64,000 nucleotides of DNA, taken from contig NZ_JAGXJW010000040.1 in the NCBI RefSeq assembly GCF_019091135.1, forward strand, positions 1-64,000. Direction: 5' to 3'. Source of the DNA: Cohnella sp. GbtcB17. Lineage in GTDB: Bacteria; Bacillota; Bacilli; Paenibacillales; Paenibacillaceae. The notes below the pieces were generated by a model. That model saw only the letters and a program-made list of their open reading frames with translations, had not been told where the DNA came from and searched no databases. Of the stretch, positions 55,234 to 63,654 are shown one piece after another (the first letter of the stretch is position 1; each line of letters begins with the position of its first letter). The position numbers and the translations under genes were made by a program.

Positions 55234-56492
55234 GGCCGCCTCCCGAACGCTTCCAGCGCGCGCCGCAGCTCGCTCCGGGTCTTAGCGTATTGCTCCGCGG
55301 GCACACCCGCCAGCGCCGCTTCCCAAGCTTGATGCATGCTGGCGACACCGGCCGCAGCCCCGTCGGGATGGGCGATAATGCCGCCGCCCGCAATGTTCAT
55401 CAGATCGACTGTACCGAGCTCCCGGTATGTCGTCTCCGCCGTCGCGGCCGATTGGCCGGAGGAGAGCACCGGCATGCAGCTTTCGGTTCCGGCCAGCGGC
55501 GTACGGAGCGCGCGAACGGAGGCGATGACGGATTCGTTGCTCTCGTAAAATTTGCTATCGAGCGCATTGACATGCAGATGATCGGCGCCGGCGAGCCGGG
55601 CCAGCTTCTGATAAGCCGCAAACGACATGCCCAGCATCGGATGGCGCGTCAGCATGCCCCACCCGTTGCGATGCGCGTGAATGGGCACCTCGCTGAACGA
55701 GCGCAGGTAAGCCAAACCCGCAAAGCCTATGCTTTGCACGCTCGCCATCACGCAGGTGCCGCCGTGGGAAACCACCAGCTCGTGCCTGCGCTTCAGCTCC
55801 TCGATATCGCCGGTAATGTTGAAGGCATACATCACCTTCCGGCCGGCGCGGTCGGCAGCCCGTTCGATGACCGGCATGACCGCCTTGACCTTTTGCTCCA
55901 GCGTGGCGAACGGCGGATCCGCGTTCAGCTCGTCGTCCTTGATAAAGTCGAGACCCGCCTCGCATAGCCGTCCGACTAGCGACGCCAGTTCTTCGGGACT
56001 GAGCCCGATGCTCGGCTTTACGATCGTGCCGACGATCGGCCTTCCGTATACGCCCGTCAGCTCGCGCGTGCCGGCGACGCCGAACCGCGGCCCGCCATAA
56101 CGCCGAGCGAAGTCGTCCGGCAGCTCCAGATCGAGCAGCCGCAGGCCCGATACTTCTTGCAGCTCGAACAAATTGCCGGCAACCGTTGCCAGCAGATTCG
56201 GTATCGACGGTCCGAAGTTCGCGAGCGGAAATTCAAGCGTCACCTTGCCGCGATTGAATACGGCACCTTCCCCTGCAGGCGTCTTCGCGCCAGGCAGCGA
56301 CGGCGCGGCCACGGGCGCCTCCTCTTCAATAGAAGAAATGCGCGCCGCATGCAGGGCTTTAAGACGGTCGGTCTCGCCCGGCACGGCTACGAAGGTGCCG
56401 GTCGATTGCTCGCCGGCGATGACAGCCGCCGCCCGCTCAAGCGGATAAGGGGTCTCGATGCGATAGGTCGCACGCACAACGGCCGAACTCAT
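55230..56492 (-). CDS. RuBisCO-like protein (form IV), candidate 3-oxo-isoapionate-4-phosphate enzyme
   Basis: A 420-residue RuBisCO large-subunit-like protein. The barrel has GTIVKPSIGL with Lys159 (Lys175 equivalent), GLDFIKDDELNADPP with KDDE at 185-188 including the carbamylated Lys and metal acids, HAHRNGWG, and LHVNAL. The KDDE metal site is kept, but the loop 6 and other RuBisCO residues differ, so it is not a CO2-fixing enzyme. Methionine-salvage MtnW is one RLP role, but no mtn gene is nearby; with DUF1537 kinase and ApnO-like genes, the apionate-pathway RLP that cleaves or decarboxylates 3-oxo-isoapionate-4-phosphate fits better. First gene of the operon; AGGTGAGAT precedes ATG. Confidence 0.82.
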   Translation of the reverse strand: MSSAVVRATYRIETPYPLERAAAVIAGEQSTGTFVAVPGETDRLKALHAARISSIEEEAPVAAPSLPGAKTPAGEGAVFNRGKVTLEFPLANFGPSIPNLLATVAGNLFELQEVSGLRLLDLELPDDFARRYGGPRFGVAGTRELTGVYGRPIVGTIVKPSIGLSPEELASLVGRLCEAGLDFIKDDELNADPPFATLEQKVKAVMPVIERAADRAGRKVMYAFNITGDIEELKRRHELVVSHGGTCVMASVQSIGFAGLAYLRSFSEVPIHAHRNGWGMLTRHPMLGMSFAAYQKLARLAGADHLHVNALDSKFYESNESVIASVRALRTPLAGTESCMPVLSSGQSAATAETTYRELGTVDLMNIAGGGIIAHPDGAAAGVASMHQAWEAALAGVPAEQYAKTRSELRRALEAFGRRP

Positions 56493-56519
56493 AAGATCAT
56501 CTCACCTCATAGTATCTAT

Positions 56520-56531
56520 CTTAGATCTAAG
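56520..56531. promoter_or_regulatory. Palindrome upstream of the RLP operon
   Basis: CTTAGATCTAAG is a perfect 12-bp palindrome 28 bases before the RLP start, inside an AT-rich promoter-like stretch (56505-56560). It is a candidate operator, for the GntR protein or another regulator; it does not resemble the palindrome at gntR. Confidence 0.5.
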
Positions 56532-56637
56532 TTGTATTTATAAGACTCTCTTAGCATAAAAGCTTGCCTGCCGCCTGTCAATCGCTAATATCGTACCCAC
56601 TCCATACCTGCAACATCCCCGAACCGAGCCCGAGATC

Positions 56638-56752
56638 GGTCTAAATCGTATTGTAAGGGCAAAATGTTACTCTACAGTCTCTACAGCCTCGCGAACCGCT
56701 CTAAATGATGCTGCAGGAGCAAAAAGTTACGTTACAGCCGCCTGAGAGGCGG
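56638..56752. repeat. Tandem 60-bp degenerate repeat with hairpin
   Basis: CTAAATCGTATTGTAAGGGC at 56641 recurs as CTAAATGATGCTGCAGGAGC at 56701, exactly 60 bases on, with following AAAATGTTAC and AAAAAGTTAC also aligned. CCGCCT/AGGCGG forms a hairpin at 56738-56752. The 444-base gap 56493-56936 holds the RLP promoter, this repeat and the terminator at 56825-56865; no gene is seen. Confidence 0.55.
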
Positions 56753-56824
56753 TTGCAGCCATACTTGCATCCATAGTGCCGAGAGGTTTGACGACCGGTC
56801 CTCCTCCTCCCTCCCAAACACAAA

Positions 56825-56865
56825 AAGCCGAACACAGGAGCGATGTGCGCTCCTGCGTTCGGCTT
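56825..56865. terminator. Terminator after the small hypothetical gene
   Basis: AAGCCGAACACAGGAGC pairs with GCTCCTGCGTTCGGCTT (one mismatch); leftward reading ends in TTTTTGTG. It lies 72 bases past the stop of the 56937-57200 gene. Confidence 0.85.
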
Positions 56866-56936
56866 CCTTTTGCTTCCCTTTTTGCTTCCCCTTGCTGCGC
56901 TGTAGCCTCGCATCCCGCCTCGAATGGCAAGGATCG

Positions 56937-57200
56937 TTAACCTAGCGCATCCACCGCCGCATCGATCAACCGTTCGTACAACTCGTCGTTCGACTCGATC
57001 TCCGCGTCCACAGCATCAATCTGTTCCTCGCTGCCCGACTTGCCTGCAAAGAGCAGCGAATAGCTCCATTCGTTGCCCTTGTCGCTCTGCAGCGCCATCT
57101 CGTATGATGCGTCGTGTCCCTCGACCTCGAACACGACTTTGCCGACGTAGCCGTTGACCTCGTCCTTCGTCATTGCCGCCTCGCATATCTTTACGTTCAT
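56937..57200 (-). CDS. Small acidic hypothetical protein, 87 residues
   Basis: ATG 57200 follows AGGAGA at good spacing. The product begins MNVKICEAAMTKDEVNGYVGKV and is rich in Asp and Glu, with a predicted beta-rich first half (VVFEVEGHDASYEMALQS) and helical acidic C-terminus (DELYERLIDAAVDALG). No signal or membrane segment. Its own terminator follows and it is divergent from the NlpC/P60 gene. I do not recognise the family; no function is proposed. Confidence 0.7.
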   Translation of the reverse strand: MNVKICEAAMTKDEVNGYVGKVVFEVEGHDASYEMALQSDKGNEWSYSLLFAGKSGSEEQIDAVDAEIESNDELYERLIDAAVDALG

Positions 57201-57478
57201 GCCGATTCTCCTTTTTGTCGGGTTGTTATCGCGGTCAGACGCGGTTTCTTGCCCCATTTTAACGGTTTCAAAACCATTTATGCAAAAAAAGCGTACTTTT
57301 CGCATTTGTCCAGTTGTCTAGAATTAATATTTTCTTAATCGTTTTTCATATAAACGCCCAAACCGCCATGCATCAAGCTTTCGCCGCTTAGAGGGAAATG
57401 AAGGGAAGTTTCGATCTGATATATTGATTCTAGCAGCAAGCGCAGCACGACTACAACAACATTGGAGGAATCACAACT

Positions 57479-57970
57479 ATGGCAGCATCCTATACCTTTA
57501 AAAAATTAATGGCGTCGGCCGTCGCATTCACCGTCCTGTTCGGGGGTGCGGCAGCGGCATTGCCCGCAAAGCCGGTCAGCGCGGCGGAAGCGACCGTCAC
57601 CGCCAGCTCCAAAGCTTCCAGCATTATCGCCCTCGGCAAAAAGTACATGGGCGTCAAATATAAGTTCGGCGCGAAAACGGGCAACACGCGTTCCTTCGAT
57701 TGCTCTTCGTTCACGCAATACTTGTACCGCAAGTACGGCGTGTCCCTACCGCGCGAATCTAAGGCGCAATCCAAGGTCGGCAGGTACGTATCCAAGGCTA
57801 ACCTGAAGCCCGGCGACCTTGTGTTCTTCTACTCGCCGATCCACCACGTCGGCATCTATATCGGCGGCGGCAAGGTGCTGCATACGTACGGCAAGCCCGG
57901 CGTCACGATCTCGAGCATCAATTCGGGCTGGTGGAAAAATCACTACACGACCGCCCGCCGCGTCCTTTAA
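57479..57970 (+). CDS. Secreted NlpC/P60 (C40) peptidoglycan endopeptidase
   Basis: A 163-residue exported cysteine peptidase that cuts D-Glu-diaminopimelate bonds in wall stem peptides. Signal peptide residues 1-35 (ending PVSAAEA); catalytic domain from about 45 with Cys in RSFDCSSFTQYLYRKYG, His in IHHVGIYIGGGKVLH and a third polar residue after it. There are no SH3 or LysM domains, so it is a minimal single-domain enzyme. GGAGGA precedes ATG 57479. The 278-base upstream gap was checked for a c-di-AMP riboswitch and none was recognised. A strong terminator follows. Confidence 0.9.
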   Translation: MAASYTFKKLMASAVAFTVLFGGAAAALPAKPVSAAEATVTASSKASSIIALGKKYMGVKYKFGAKTGNTRSFDCSSFTQYLYRKYGVSLPRESKAQSKVGRYVSKANLKPGDLVFFYSPIHHVGIYIGGGKVLHTYGKPGVTISSINSGWWKNHYTTARRVL

Positions 57971-57989
57971 TCGCACGCTTTACTTGGGC

Positions 57990-58015
57990 AAGCCGTCCCA
58001 TCGGGACGGCTTTTT
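57990..58015 (+). terminator. Terminator after the NlpC/P60 gene
   Basis: AAGCCGTCCC / GGGACGGCTT with a 3-base loop and T-run, 20 bases past the stop. Confidence 0.93.
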
Positions 58016-58041
58016 GATGTTGCTCGCTCAAGCTTGCCTCG

Positions 58042-59181
58042 TTATAGCTTAAGCTTCCCGGTATTCGTAATTTTTAAATCCACGGAGACGTCGACCGGAA
58101 GCGACACGACCTCCCTGCCCTCTTTTTTGAGCTTTTTCCATGCCGACAAATGATGCCGGTACAGCTCTTCCTCCATACCGATGAGGTCTACCCCGTTCGA
58201 GCGTCCGACCGCGATCGAATGCTCCAGCTTTTCGCGAATCCCATTCTCCGCCCAAGCCTCAAGCTGCCGTTCGCCCGACTTTTCGTGCAGCTCATAAATA
58301 TACGCATGCACGGAGACGGCAGCCTTGAAGCTTCCGCCGGCGTTGCCGTCGACATAGGACAAGCGCCCTTTGCTGCTCGTCACGACGAAAATGGCTACGA
58401 ATTTCCCTTCGTCATCCCTGACTTCCAGAAAAGCTCCCCTCTGTTTTGACAGGAACCACTTCACGCCTTGCATCACTTTTTCGTCCAGCGCCGCGCGGTC
58501 TTTTTGTTCGACGATCGCATGCGCGCCATCGTAATAAAGATAGATTTTCGGCTTTCCCCCTTGCTTCCAGCTGCTGCGGTCCAATTTAAGAACAGGCAGA
58601 AACGTTGTGCGGCTTTTTTCGTAATATCCGCGCACGAACGCTTGCAGGCTCACCATTTGCACGGCCGGCATAGCGGCACTATGGACATGGTGAGTATAAA
58701 GAAACGTGTACATCGGCGAATTGAAAAAGGTGTCCGACGCAAGCAATTCGTCAAGCGGTTCGGTCGTCACCGCGATAAATACGTTGTATCGCACGGTTCG
58801 GCTTCGATTGATGCTGTCCAAAATGTCAGCTATCCGCGACAACGCTTTTTCCTTGACGACGATCGTCATGAGATGATCGAGCGACGGTCTGAGCTGGGTG
58901 CTCCGATACAACGATTCTAAGGCGAGCTGCGGGGATTCGCCTTCACCGTGACCGATATACGAGGGAAAAGCCTTGCCGCTCGCCCCTTCCGTCTTGGCGA
59001 CGTCGGACATCGTGATCAAAGACCCGTAAATGGAAAAGCGCTCCTTTTGTTCGTCGAAGTCGATCCCGAGGCTCGTAAAATAACTGGTCTCCTGTATCGA
59101 CCGCTGATCCCAGCATGACGTCAAAACGAGGACCATGACGATCATCAGCATCATTCGCATCGCGGCGCGCATCCCGCTCAT
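58042..59181 (-). CDS. Ger(x)C-family spore germination lipoprotein
   Basis: A 379-residue GerC-type subunit of a nutrient germinant receptor in the spore inner membrane. It starts with a lipoprotein signal ending LTSCWDQR, the usual C-W-D-x-R start of mature GerC. TSLGIDFDEQ and GHGEGESPQLALESL are typical of domain 1. Third domain ends in LKITNTGKLKL. ATG 59181 overlaps the GerA-type stop; ATG 59172 is better spaced from GGGAGG and may be the true start. Last gene of the gerB-gerA-gerC operon. Confidence 0.9.
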   Translation of the reverse strand: MSGMRAAMRMMLMIVMVLVLTSCWDQRSIQETSYFTSLGIDFDEQKERFSIYGSLITMSDVAKTEGASGKAFPSYIGHGEGESPQLALESLYRSTQLRPSLDHLMTIVVKEKALSRIADILDSINRSRTVRYNVFIAVTTEPLDELLASDTFFNSPMYTFLYTHHVHSAAMPAVQMVSLQAFVRGYYEKSRTTFLPVLKLDRSSWKQGGKPKIYLYYDGAHAIVEQKDRAALDEKVMQGVKWFLSKQRGAFLEVRDDEGKFVAIFVVTSSKGRLSYVDGNAGGSFKAAVSVHAYIYELHEKSGERQLEAWAENGIREKLEHSIAVGRSNGVDLIGMEEELYRHHLSAWKKLKKEGREVVSLPVDVSVDLKITNTGKLKL

Positions 59182-60581
59182 CCTCCCGACTTGCCGCGCT
59201 TCGGGCTTCCTTTGCTTTTTCGATCCGCGTACGGCAGCTTGAGGAAGGCGCCGCGTGCGCGCAGCGCCTCGAACGGGGCCGCAGGCTTCAGATACGGTTC
59301 GCCGAACGAACGCAGCGACACCATATACAGCAGGATCGTGAACACGCCGATAAAAAAGCCGAACATTCCGAGCGCAGTCGAAAACAGCAGCACGACAAAA
59401 CGGAGCAGATTGACGGACCCGAGCAGCGTCTGATTGACGAGCGTAAACGAGGTGACGTTCGTCACGGCGCTGACGACCAGCATCGTCGGCGAAGTAAGTC
59501 CCGCCCGGATCGCCGCGTCCCCGACAATGATGCCGCCGACGACCGCGACCGTCTGCCCGACCGCCCTCGGCAGACGTACGCCCGCTTCGCGGAACAACTC
59601 GAACATGAAGAGCATGAGGAACATCTCGATCGCTGTCGAGATCGGCAGGCCGATGCGCGAGACGACGATCGTCGCCATGAGCGGGAAAGGGATCTGGTCG
59701 ACGTTAAACGTCGACACCGCTACCCAGAATCCCGGCAAGGTGAGCGTGATGAATAGGCCGAGCAAGCGGAGCAGCCGCTCCATCGTCACGAAATAGTACG
59801 AATTGTGGATGTCTTCAGCGGACTTGAGCAGCTCGAACATGTTGGTCGGTGCCGTATATACGAGCGGCAGACCGTCCACGATAATGGCGACGCGGCCGGC
59901 TGCCAAGGATTCGACGATAAAATCCGGGCGGCCGGTATAGTCGACGAGGGGAAACAGGGAGCGTGACCTGTCGGACAGCATTTCCTCGATCTGCCCGGCG
60001 CCGTTCACGATATCGGGCGATAGCCTCCCGATCCTCTTGCGCGCCTCCTCGACGAGAGAGCGGCTCGCGGCCGACTTCAAATACAGCAGGTTCACCTCGA
60101 TCCGGCTGTCCGTCCCCACGCTGAACGATTCAATCTTCAGATCGGGCGATTTGATTCGCTTGCGAACCAAGGCACGATTTACCTGCAGACTTTCCACGAA
60201 GCCGTCGCGCGGACCTTTGACGGAAATTTCCGAGGAGGATTCCTCGGGCGTTCGCTCCGGCTGGCGAGGGATCGGATAAGCGAACAAGTCGCCGTTGACC
60301 ACGATGATTACACTGCCCGAGAACAGCTCGTCCACAACCTGACCGCGTTCGTCTTCGCTGGACGCGCCCAGCGGAATGGCGCCCGCGAGATTTTCGGTAG
60401 GCGACAGCCCCGCCATCCATTCGCCGAGCGATGGCAGCAACCGCTCTTTATAGACGGCGTTGTCGATCATGACTTTCACCGATGCCAGCGCGGCCGTGCG
60501 ATCTCCTGCCGTCAGCGACTCGACGGCGACGTCCGCGCAGCCTGCGAGCTCGGCATCCAGCCAATCAAGCCCGGTTCGCAT
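59178..60581 (-). CDS. GerA-family spore germination protein (A subunit)
   Basis: A 467-residue A subunit of a GerA-type germinant receptor. The hydrophilic N-domain (about 1-235) includes DRTAALASVKVMIDNAVYKERLLPSLGEW and GSVIIVVNGD; then about five to six membrane helices with NMFELLKSAEDIHNSYYFVTMERLLRL and TTIVV-SRIGLPIS regions; the cytoplasmic C-tail is basic. Recent work shows A subunits form oligomeric ion channels. ATG 60581 after GAGAGGAGC is chosen; it overlaps the gerB stop by 17 bases. The N-domain is somewhat shorter than in GerAA. Confidence 0.9.
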   Translation of the reverse strand: MRTGLDWLDAELAGCADVAVESLTAGDRTAALASVKVMIDNAVYKERLLPSLGEWMAGLSPTENLAGAIPLGASSEDERGQVVDELFSGSVIIVVNGDLFAYPIPRQPERTPEESSSEISVKGPRDGFVESLQVNRALVRKRIKSPDLKIESFSVGTDSRIEVNLLYLKSAASRSLVEEARKRIGRLSPDIVNGAGQIEEMLSDRSRSLFPLVDYTGRPDFIVESLAAGRVAIIVDGLPLVYTAPTNMFELLKSAEDIHNSYYFVTMERLLRLLGLFITLTLPGFWVAVSTFNVDQIPFPLMATIVVSRIGLPISTAIEMFLMLFMFELFREAGVRLPRAVGQTVAVVGGIIVGDAAIRAGLTSPTMLVVSAVTNVTSFTLVNQTLLGSVNLLRFVVLLFSTALGMFGFFIGVFTILLYMVSLRSFGEPYLKPAAPFEALRARGAFLKLPYADRKSKGSPKRGKSGG

Positions 60582-61662
60582 GAACCTCGCTCCTCTCCCT
60601 GCGCTTGCGTAGCGCCAGCACCCATACGTACAGCAGAATGCCCACCTGCGTCGCAAAAGCGAACGGTCGCAGCGACTTATAAAACAAATATTGATTGCTG
60701 TCGCCGAATGGATAAACGGTCAAGCCGACAAGCGCGATTCCGATTGCCGTTAAAGCGAAGAACTTGATTTTGCGCTTTTCAATGCCGGACAGCTCGAACA
60801 GGATGCTGAGCGCAAGCGATGTGCGGATGAGCGCGCCGCTGATCCATTGAAAGATGGCGAGAAAATCGAGGTGCTCGATATACCGGCCCACGCGCAAGAT
60901 CCGCCACTGGGAAAAAGCGGGAAACCGCATCATGCCGGATTCGTGGACGCCGAATTCGCAAATGGCGGCAACGGTCGGGCCAAAGGACAGCATGAGAATG
61001 AATAAGCCCGTCGCATACAGATGGACCGCACGAAAAGGCTTGTTTGCGTACATTTGCAGCAGCATGAACATGATGACCTCCGCCAATCCGCTGCCGGATA
61101 CGACCGCGCCTCGCAGCACCGGACCCCATCCGTGTTCAATGAGGGGAAGCAATTGGGAAAAGTCCTTGCGGTTCGTGTTGCCCGAAGCGACGAACACGCC
61201 CAATCCCGAGACGACGGGAAGGGCGATGCAGGACATGTAGACGATCGCCTGCATGCCCACCAATACGGCAGCGACGCATAGGAGCACGAATACGATGGAG
61301 GTGATCAGCGGAGGCGTGTCGGGCAAATACGTCGTATTCGTCCAGGTGAGCATATCGACCGTCGTAACGACGGACTCCAGCAGCAGATAGCCCCCGACAA
61401 AGATTAAAATGAGCAGCTTGGAGAAGGAGCCGCCCTTCTCCTTGAGCCAGGCCGGGAAGGGCTGCAGGCCCATGTCGCGGAGCACGGAAGCCAGCGGCAG
61501 TAGCAGGACCAGCATCAGGGCGCCGGCCAGCAGCACGGATATCCATGCGTCCCGGCCGGCCGTGCCCAGCAGGATCGGAAGAATAATGACGTGATTGACG
61601 AGTCCTACGGATAAAATCAAGCTCGTGATGACCGACAGTCGGCCTGCTTCGAATCCCCTCAT
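60565..61662 (-). CDS. GerB-family germination transporter-like subunit
   Basis: A 365-residue APC-superfamily membrane protein with about ten helices (first at 12-32), the B subunit that binds nutrient germinants. Signature regions are LIEHGWGPVLRGAV, YANKPFRAVHLYATGLF and the C-terminal YPFGDSNQYLFYKSLRPF. AGGGAGG lies nine bases before ATG. It is the first gene of the operon, giving gene order B-A-C rather than the more common A-B-C. The germinant is unknown. Confidence 0.9.
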   Translation of the reverse strand: MRGFEAGRLSVITSLILSVGLVNHVIILPILLGTAGRDAWISVLLAGALMLVLLLPLASVLRDMGLQPFPAWLKEKGGSFSKLLILIFVGGYLLLESVVTTVDMLTWTNTTYLPDTPPLITSIVFVLLCVAAVLVGMQAIVYMSCIALPVVSGLGVFVASGNTNRKDFSQLLPLIEHGWGPVLRGAVVSGSGLAEVIMFMLLQMYANKPFRAVHLYATGLFILMLSFGPTVAAICEFGVHESGMMRFPAFSQWRILRVGRYIEHLDFLAIFQWISGALIRTSLALSILFELSGIEKRKIKFFALTAIGIALVGLTVYPFGDSNQYLFYKSLRPFAFATQVGILLYVWVLALRKRRERSEVHANRA

Positions 61663-61732
61663 TTGCCGGAGCCTCCCTTCCCGGCTTAAGTTTCCCTGGG
61701 CCGGTCCGGTTTATGTGCTGCGGCAAGTCTGC

Positions 61733-62812
61733 TTATTCTCGCATCGTCTCCAGTCGGACAAGCCGCTCGCGCATGTCCGCCTCGCTGAAGTCCTCGCCGA
61801 TGAGGACGACTACGTCGCGCGTCGGATTTTGAGCCGCGACCGGCATAAAGTCGGATTCCCGGTAGGCGAACTGGAACAAGTAACGCGCAGCCGTATCCGT
61901 AAACGTAACGATCCCCTTGGCACGGTACACCGATGCCGGCAGCTCGCGCAGGAAGCGCTCGAAGCTGTCGCTTCGGAACGGTGCGGACGGGTAATGCGTC
62001 AGCACGTGCACGTGATCGTGCAGGCGCGGCGATTTGTGATCGTGATGTCCGTGATCGTGACTGTCGTGATTGTGATGGTCTCGACCGTGATGGTCGCAAT
62101 CTTGGTCGTGATGCTCTCGATCGCGATGGTCGTGATCGTGCTCTTGACGTTCCCGACCGCTGCCCAGGGCGCCGACGGCTCCGGGCAGCAGCGCCAACAG
62201 ATCCTTGTCGGTCTCCCCCTTGACCGCATCCTCGATGGCAGCGGACGGATTCCATTCGCGCAGCTGCGCTCGCACCTCCTCCGCCTCCCCGGGGCCGACG
62301 AGGTCAGTTTTGCTCAGCAAAAGCAGCGAGGCGCCGCGAATTTGCTCCCGCATAAGCCGCAGCGTCTTCCCCGCGCCAAGCCGAAGCCGGTCGAGCAGAT
62401 GTCTGGCGTCGACGACGGTGATCAGTCCGCGCAGCTCGAGCTTCGCGTACATCGATACGTCCGTCACGGCGTCCATCATCTCGAGCGGCTGCGCCACGCC
62501 GGTGGACTCGATCCATATGACGTCCGGCCGATGCTCCCGGGCGAGCTGCAGCAGCGAGACGCCAAGATCGTTTTTAACCGAGCAGCAAATGCAGCCGCCG
62601 AGCAGCTCCGCCATCGGCACGTCCTTCGTCAGCAGCTCGCCGTCGAGGTTGACGTCGCCCGCTTCGTTCATGAGCACCGCCGCTCTCCAGCCTCGCGCCT
62701 TGGCGCCCTCGAGCAGCTTTTGCAGCACGGTCGTCTTGCCGCTCCCCAGATAACCCGACAATACGAATACCTGTATCGGCCGCTCGCCGTTTTCGTTCAT
62801 TTTTGCGCACAT
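61733..62812 (-). CDS. CobW/COG0523-family G3E GTPase, metal chaperone with His-rich loop
   Basis: A 359-residue G3E GTPase. Walker A is GYLGSGKTT, the metal motif is GGCICC (CxCC), the switch has WIESTGVAQP and the guanine motif is SKTDLV. A loop at about residues 222-270 has dozens of His and Asp residues (DHDHRDREHHD and similar), expected to bind zinc or nickel. The C-terminal CobW_C domain contains ASVYRAKGIV and FQFAYRES. It likely hands zinc to client enzymes under metal limitation. ATG 62812 after GGGAGGATG is the start. No Zur box was recognised upstream. Confidence 0.9.
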   Translation of the reverse strand: MCAKMNENGERPIQVFVLSGYLGSGKTTVLQKLLEGAKARGWRAAVLMNEAGDVNLDGELLTKDVPMAELLGGCICCSVKNDLGVSLLQLAREHRPDVIWIESTGVAQPLEMMDAVTDVSMYAKLELRGLITVVDARHLLDRLRLGAGKTLRLMREQIRGASLLLLSKTDLVGPGEAEEVRAQLREWNPSAAIEDAVKGETDKDLLALLPGAVGALGSGRERQEHDHDHRDREHHDQDCDHHGRDHHNHDSHDHGHHDHKSPRLHDHVHVLTHYPSAPFRSDSFERFLRELPASVYRAKGIVTFTDTAARYLFQFAYRESDFMPVAAQNPTRDVVVLIGEDFSEADMRERLVRLETMRE

Positions 62813-62884
62813 CGCGGCATCCTCCCTGCAACATGAATCGACCCTCCGGCGCGGCTGCACGGAGGGCCTCAGAAAACGCTCTTG

Positions 62885-63559
62885 CTACTCCCGAATCGCG
62901 GAATAAAAGTTGCGGATCGGCTCGACACACTCCGGCGTCTCCCGCTCCCGCTCGTTCACGTAAGCGCCGACCGGGTACATCATCATCTCTTCCGCCGAGA
63001 TTCCGCGGATCGCGCCCAGAACGCCGCGATACTCCGTATTCGTCTCATTGAGCCATTGGTCGATGCCTTCGTCGTCCAGAATGGCGGGCATCCGATTCGA
63101 GTACGGACCGACCAACTCGTTGGACGGCGTCGTCAGCATCGTATACGCGCGGATGTCGCCGCCTTCGACACGCGGCCACACTTCGTAAAATCCGGGAACC
63201 GCGAACGTCGCGCGTCCCTTGAGCACAAAATGGATCGGCTGGCGGGCTCTCCCCTTCGTCTCCCAGCCGTAAAATCCGCTGACCGGAATGACGCAGCGCT
63301 GCTTGTTCGTCATGCGCTTGAATATCGGCCGGTCGCCGATGCCGGGTCCGTCCGCATTGACCGCGTCGCGCGACCAGTATGGCATGAGGCCCCAGCGCAG
63401 CGACTCAAGCCTGCGTTCCTGCCGCTCCTCGACGATGACGGCAGCGTACTGGGTCGGGGCGACGTTATATCTTGGCTTGTACGATCCGACAACTTGATCG
63501 ATCCTGTAGCGTTCGGTGAGCTCGGGCAAATCCGCGGCAAGCGAAAATCTTTGGCACAT
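62885..63559 (-). CDS. SRAP/YedK-like SOS-associated protein with altered active site
   Basis: A 224-residue SRAP protein (HMCES/YedK family), which makes a covalent thiazolidine link to abasic sites in single-stranded DNA through Cys2. Start 63559 gives MCQRFSL with the required Cys2 after Met removal. YNVAPTQ and VNAD (Asn68) are kept. However the usual FYEW Glu is Gly98 in GFYGW, and the His two before RMP is Ser154 in YSNRMP. These two residues help ring closure and crosslink release in YedK. The ribosome site is weak. No LexA box was recognised. The fold assignment is firm, activity is uncertain. Confidence 0.87.
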   Translation of the reverse strand: MCQRFSLAADLPELTERYRIDQVVGSYKPRYNVAPTQYAAVIVEERQERRLESLRWGLMPYWSRDAVNADGPGIGDRPIFKRMTNKQRCVIPVSGFYGWETKGRARQPIHFVLKGRATFAVPGFYEVWPRVEGGDIRAYTMLTTPSNELVGPYSNRMPAILDDEGIDQWLNETNTEYRGVLGAIRGISAEEMMMYPVGAYVNERERETPECVEPIRNFYSAIRE

Positions 63560-63654
63560 GGGGGGCACCGCCTTCTTGGGTTTCCCCCCAGTATTTGCTT
63601 CAAGAGGCCGCTTCTATTCGCCGGGCGCGCCGAAGCCGCCGAATGGGCGACCGA

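Noticed and set aside
57201-57478. c-di-AMP (ydaO-type) riboswitch before the NlpC/P60 gene, a common location
   Set aside because: None of the conserved ydaO sequence blocks was recognised in this stretch.
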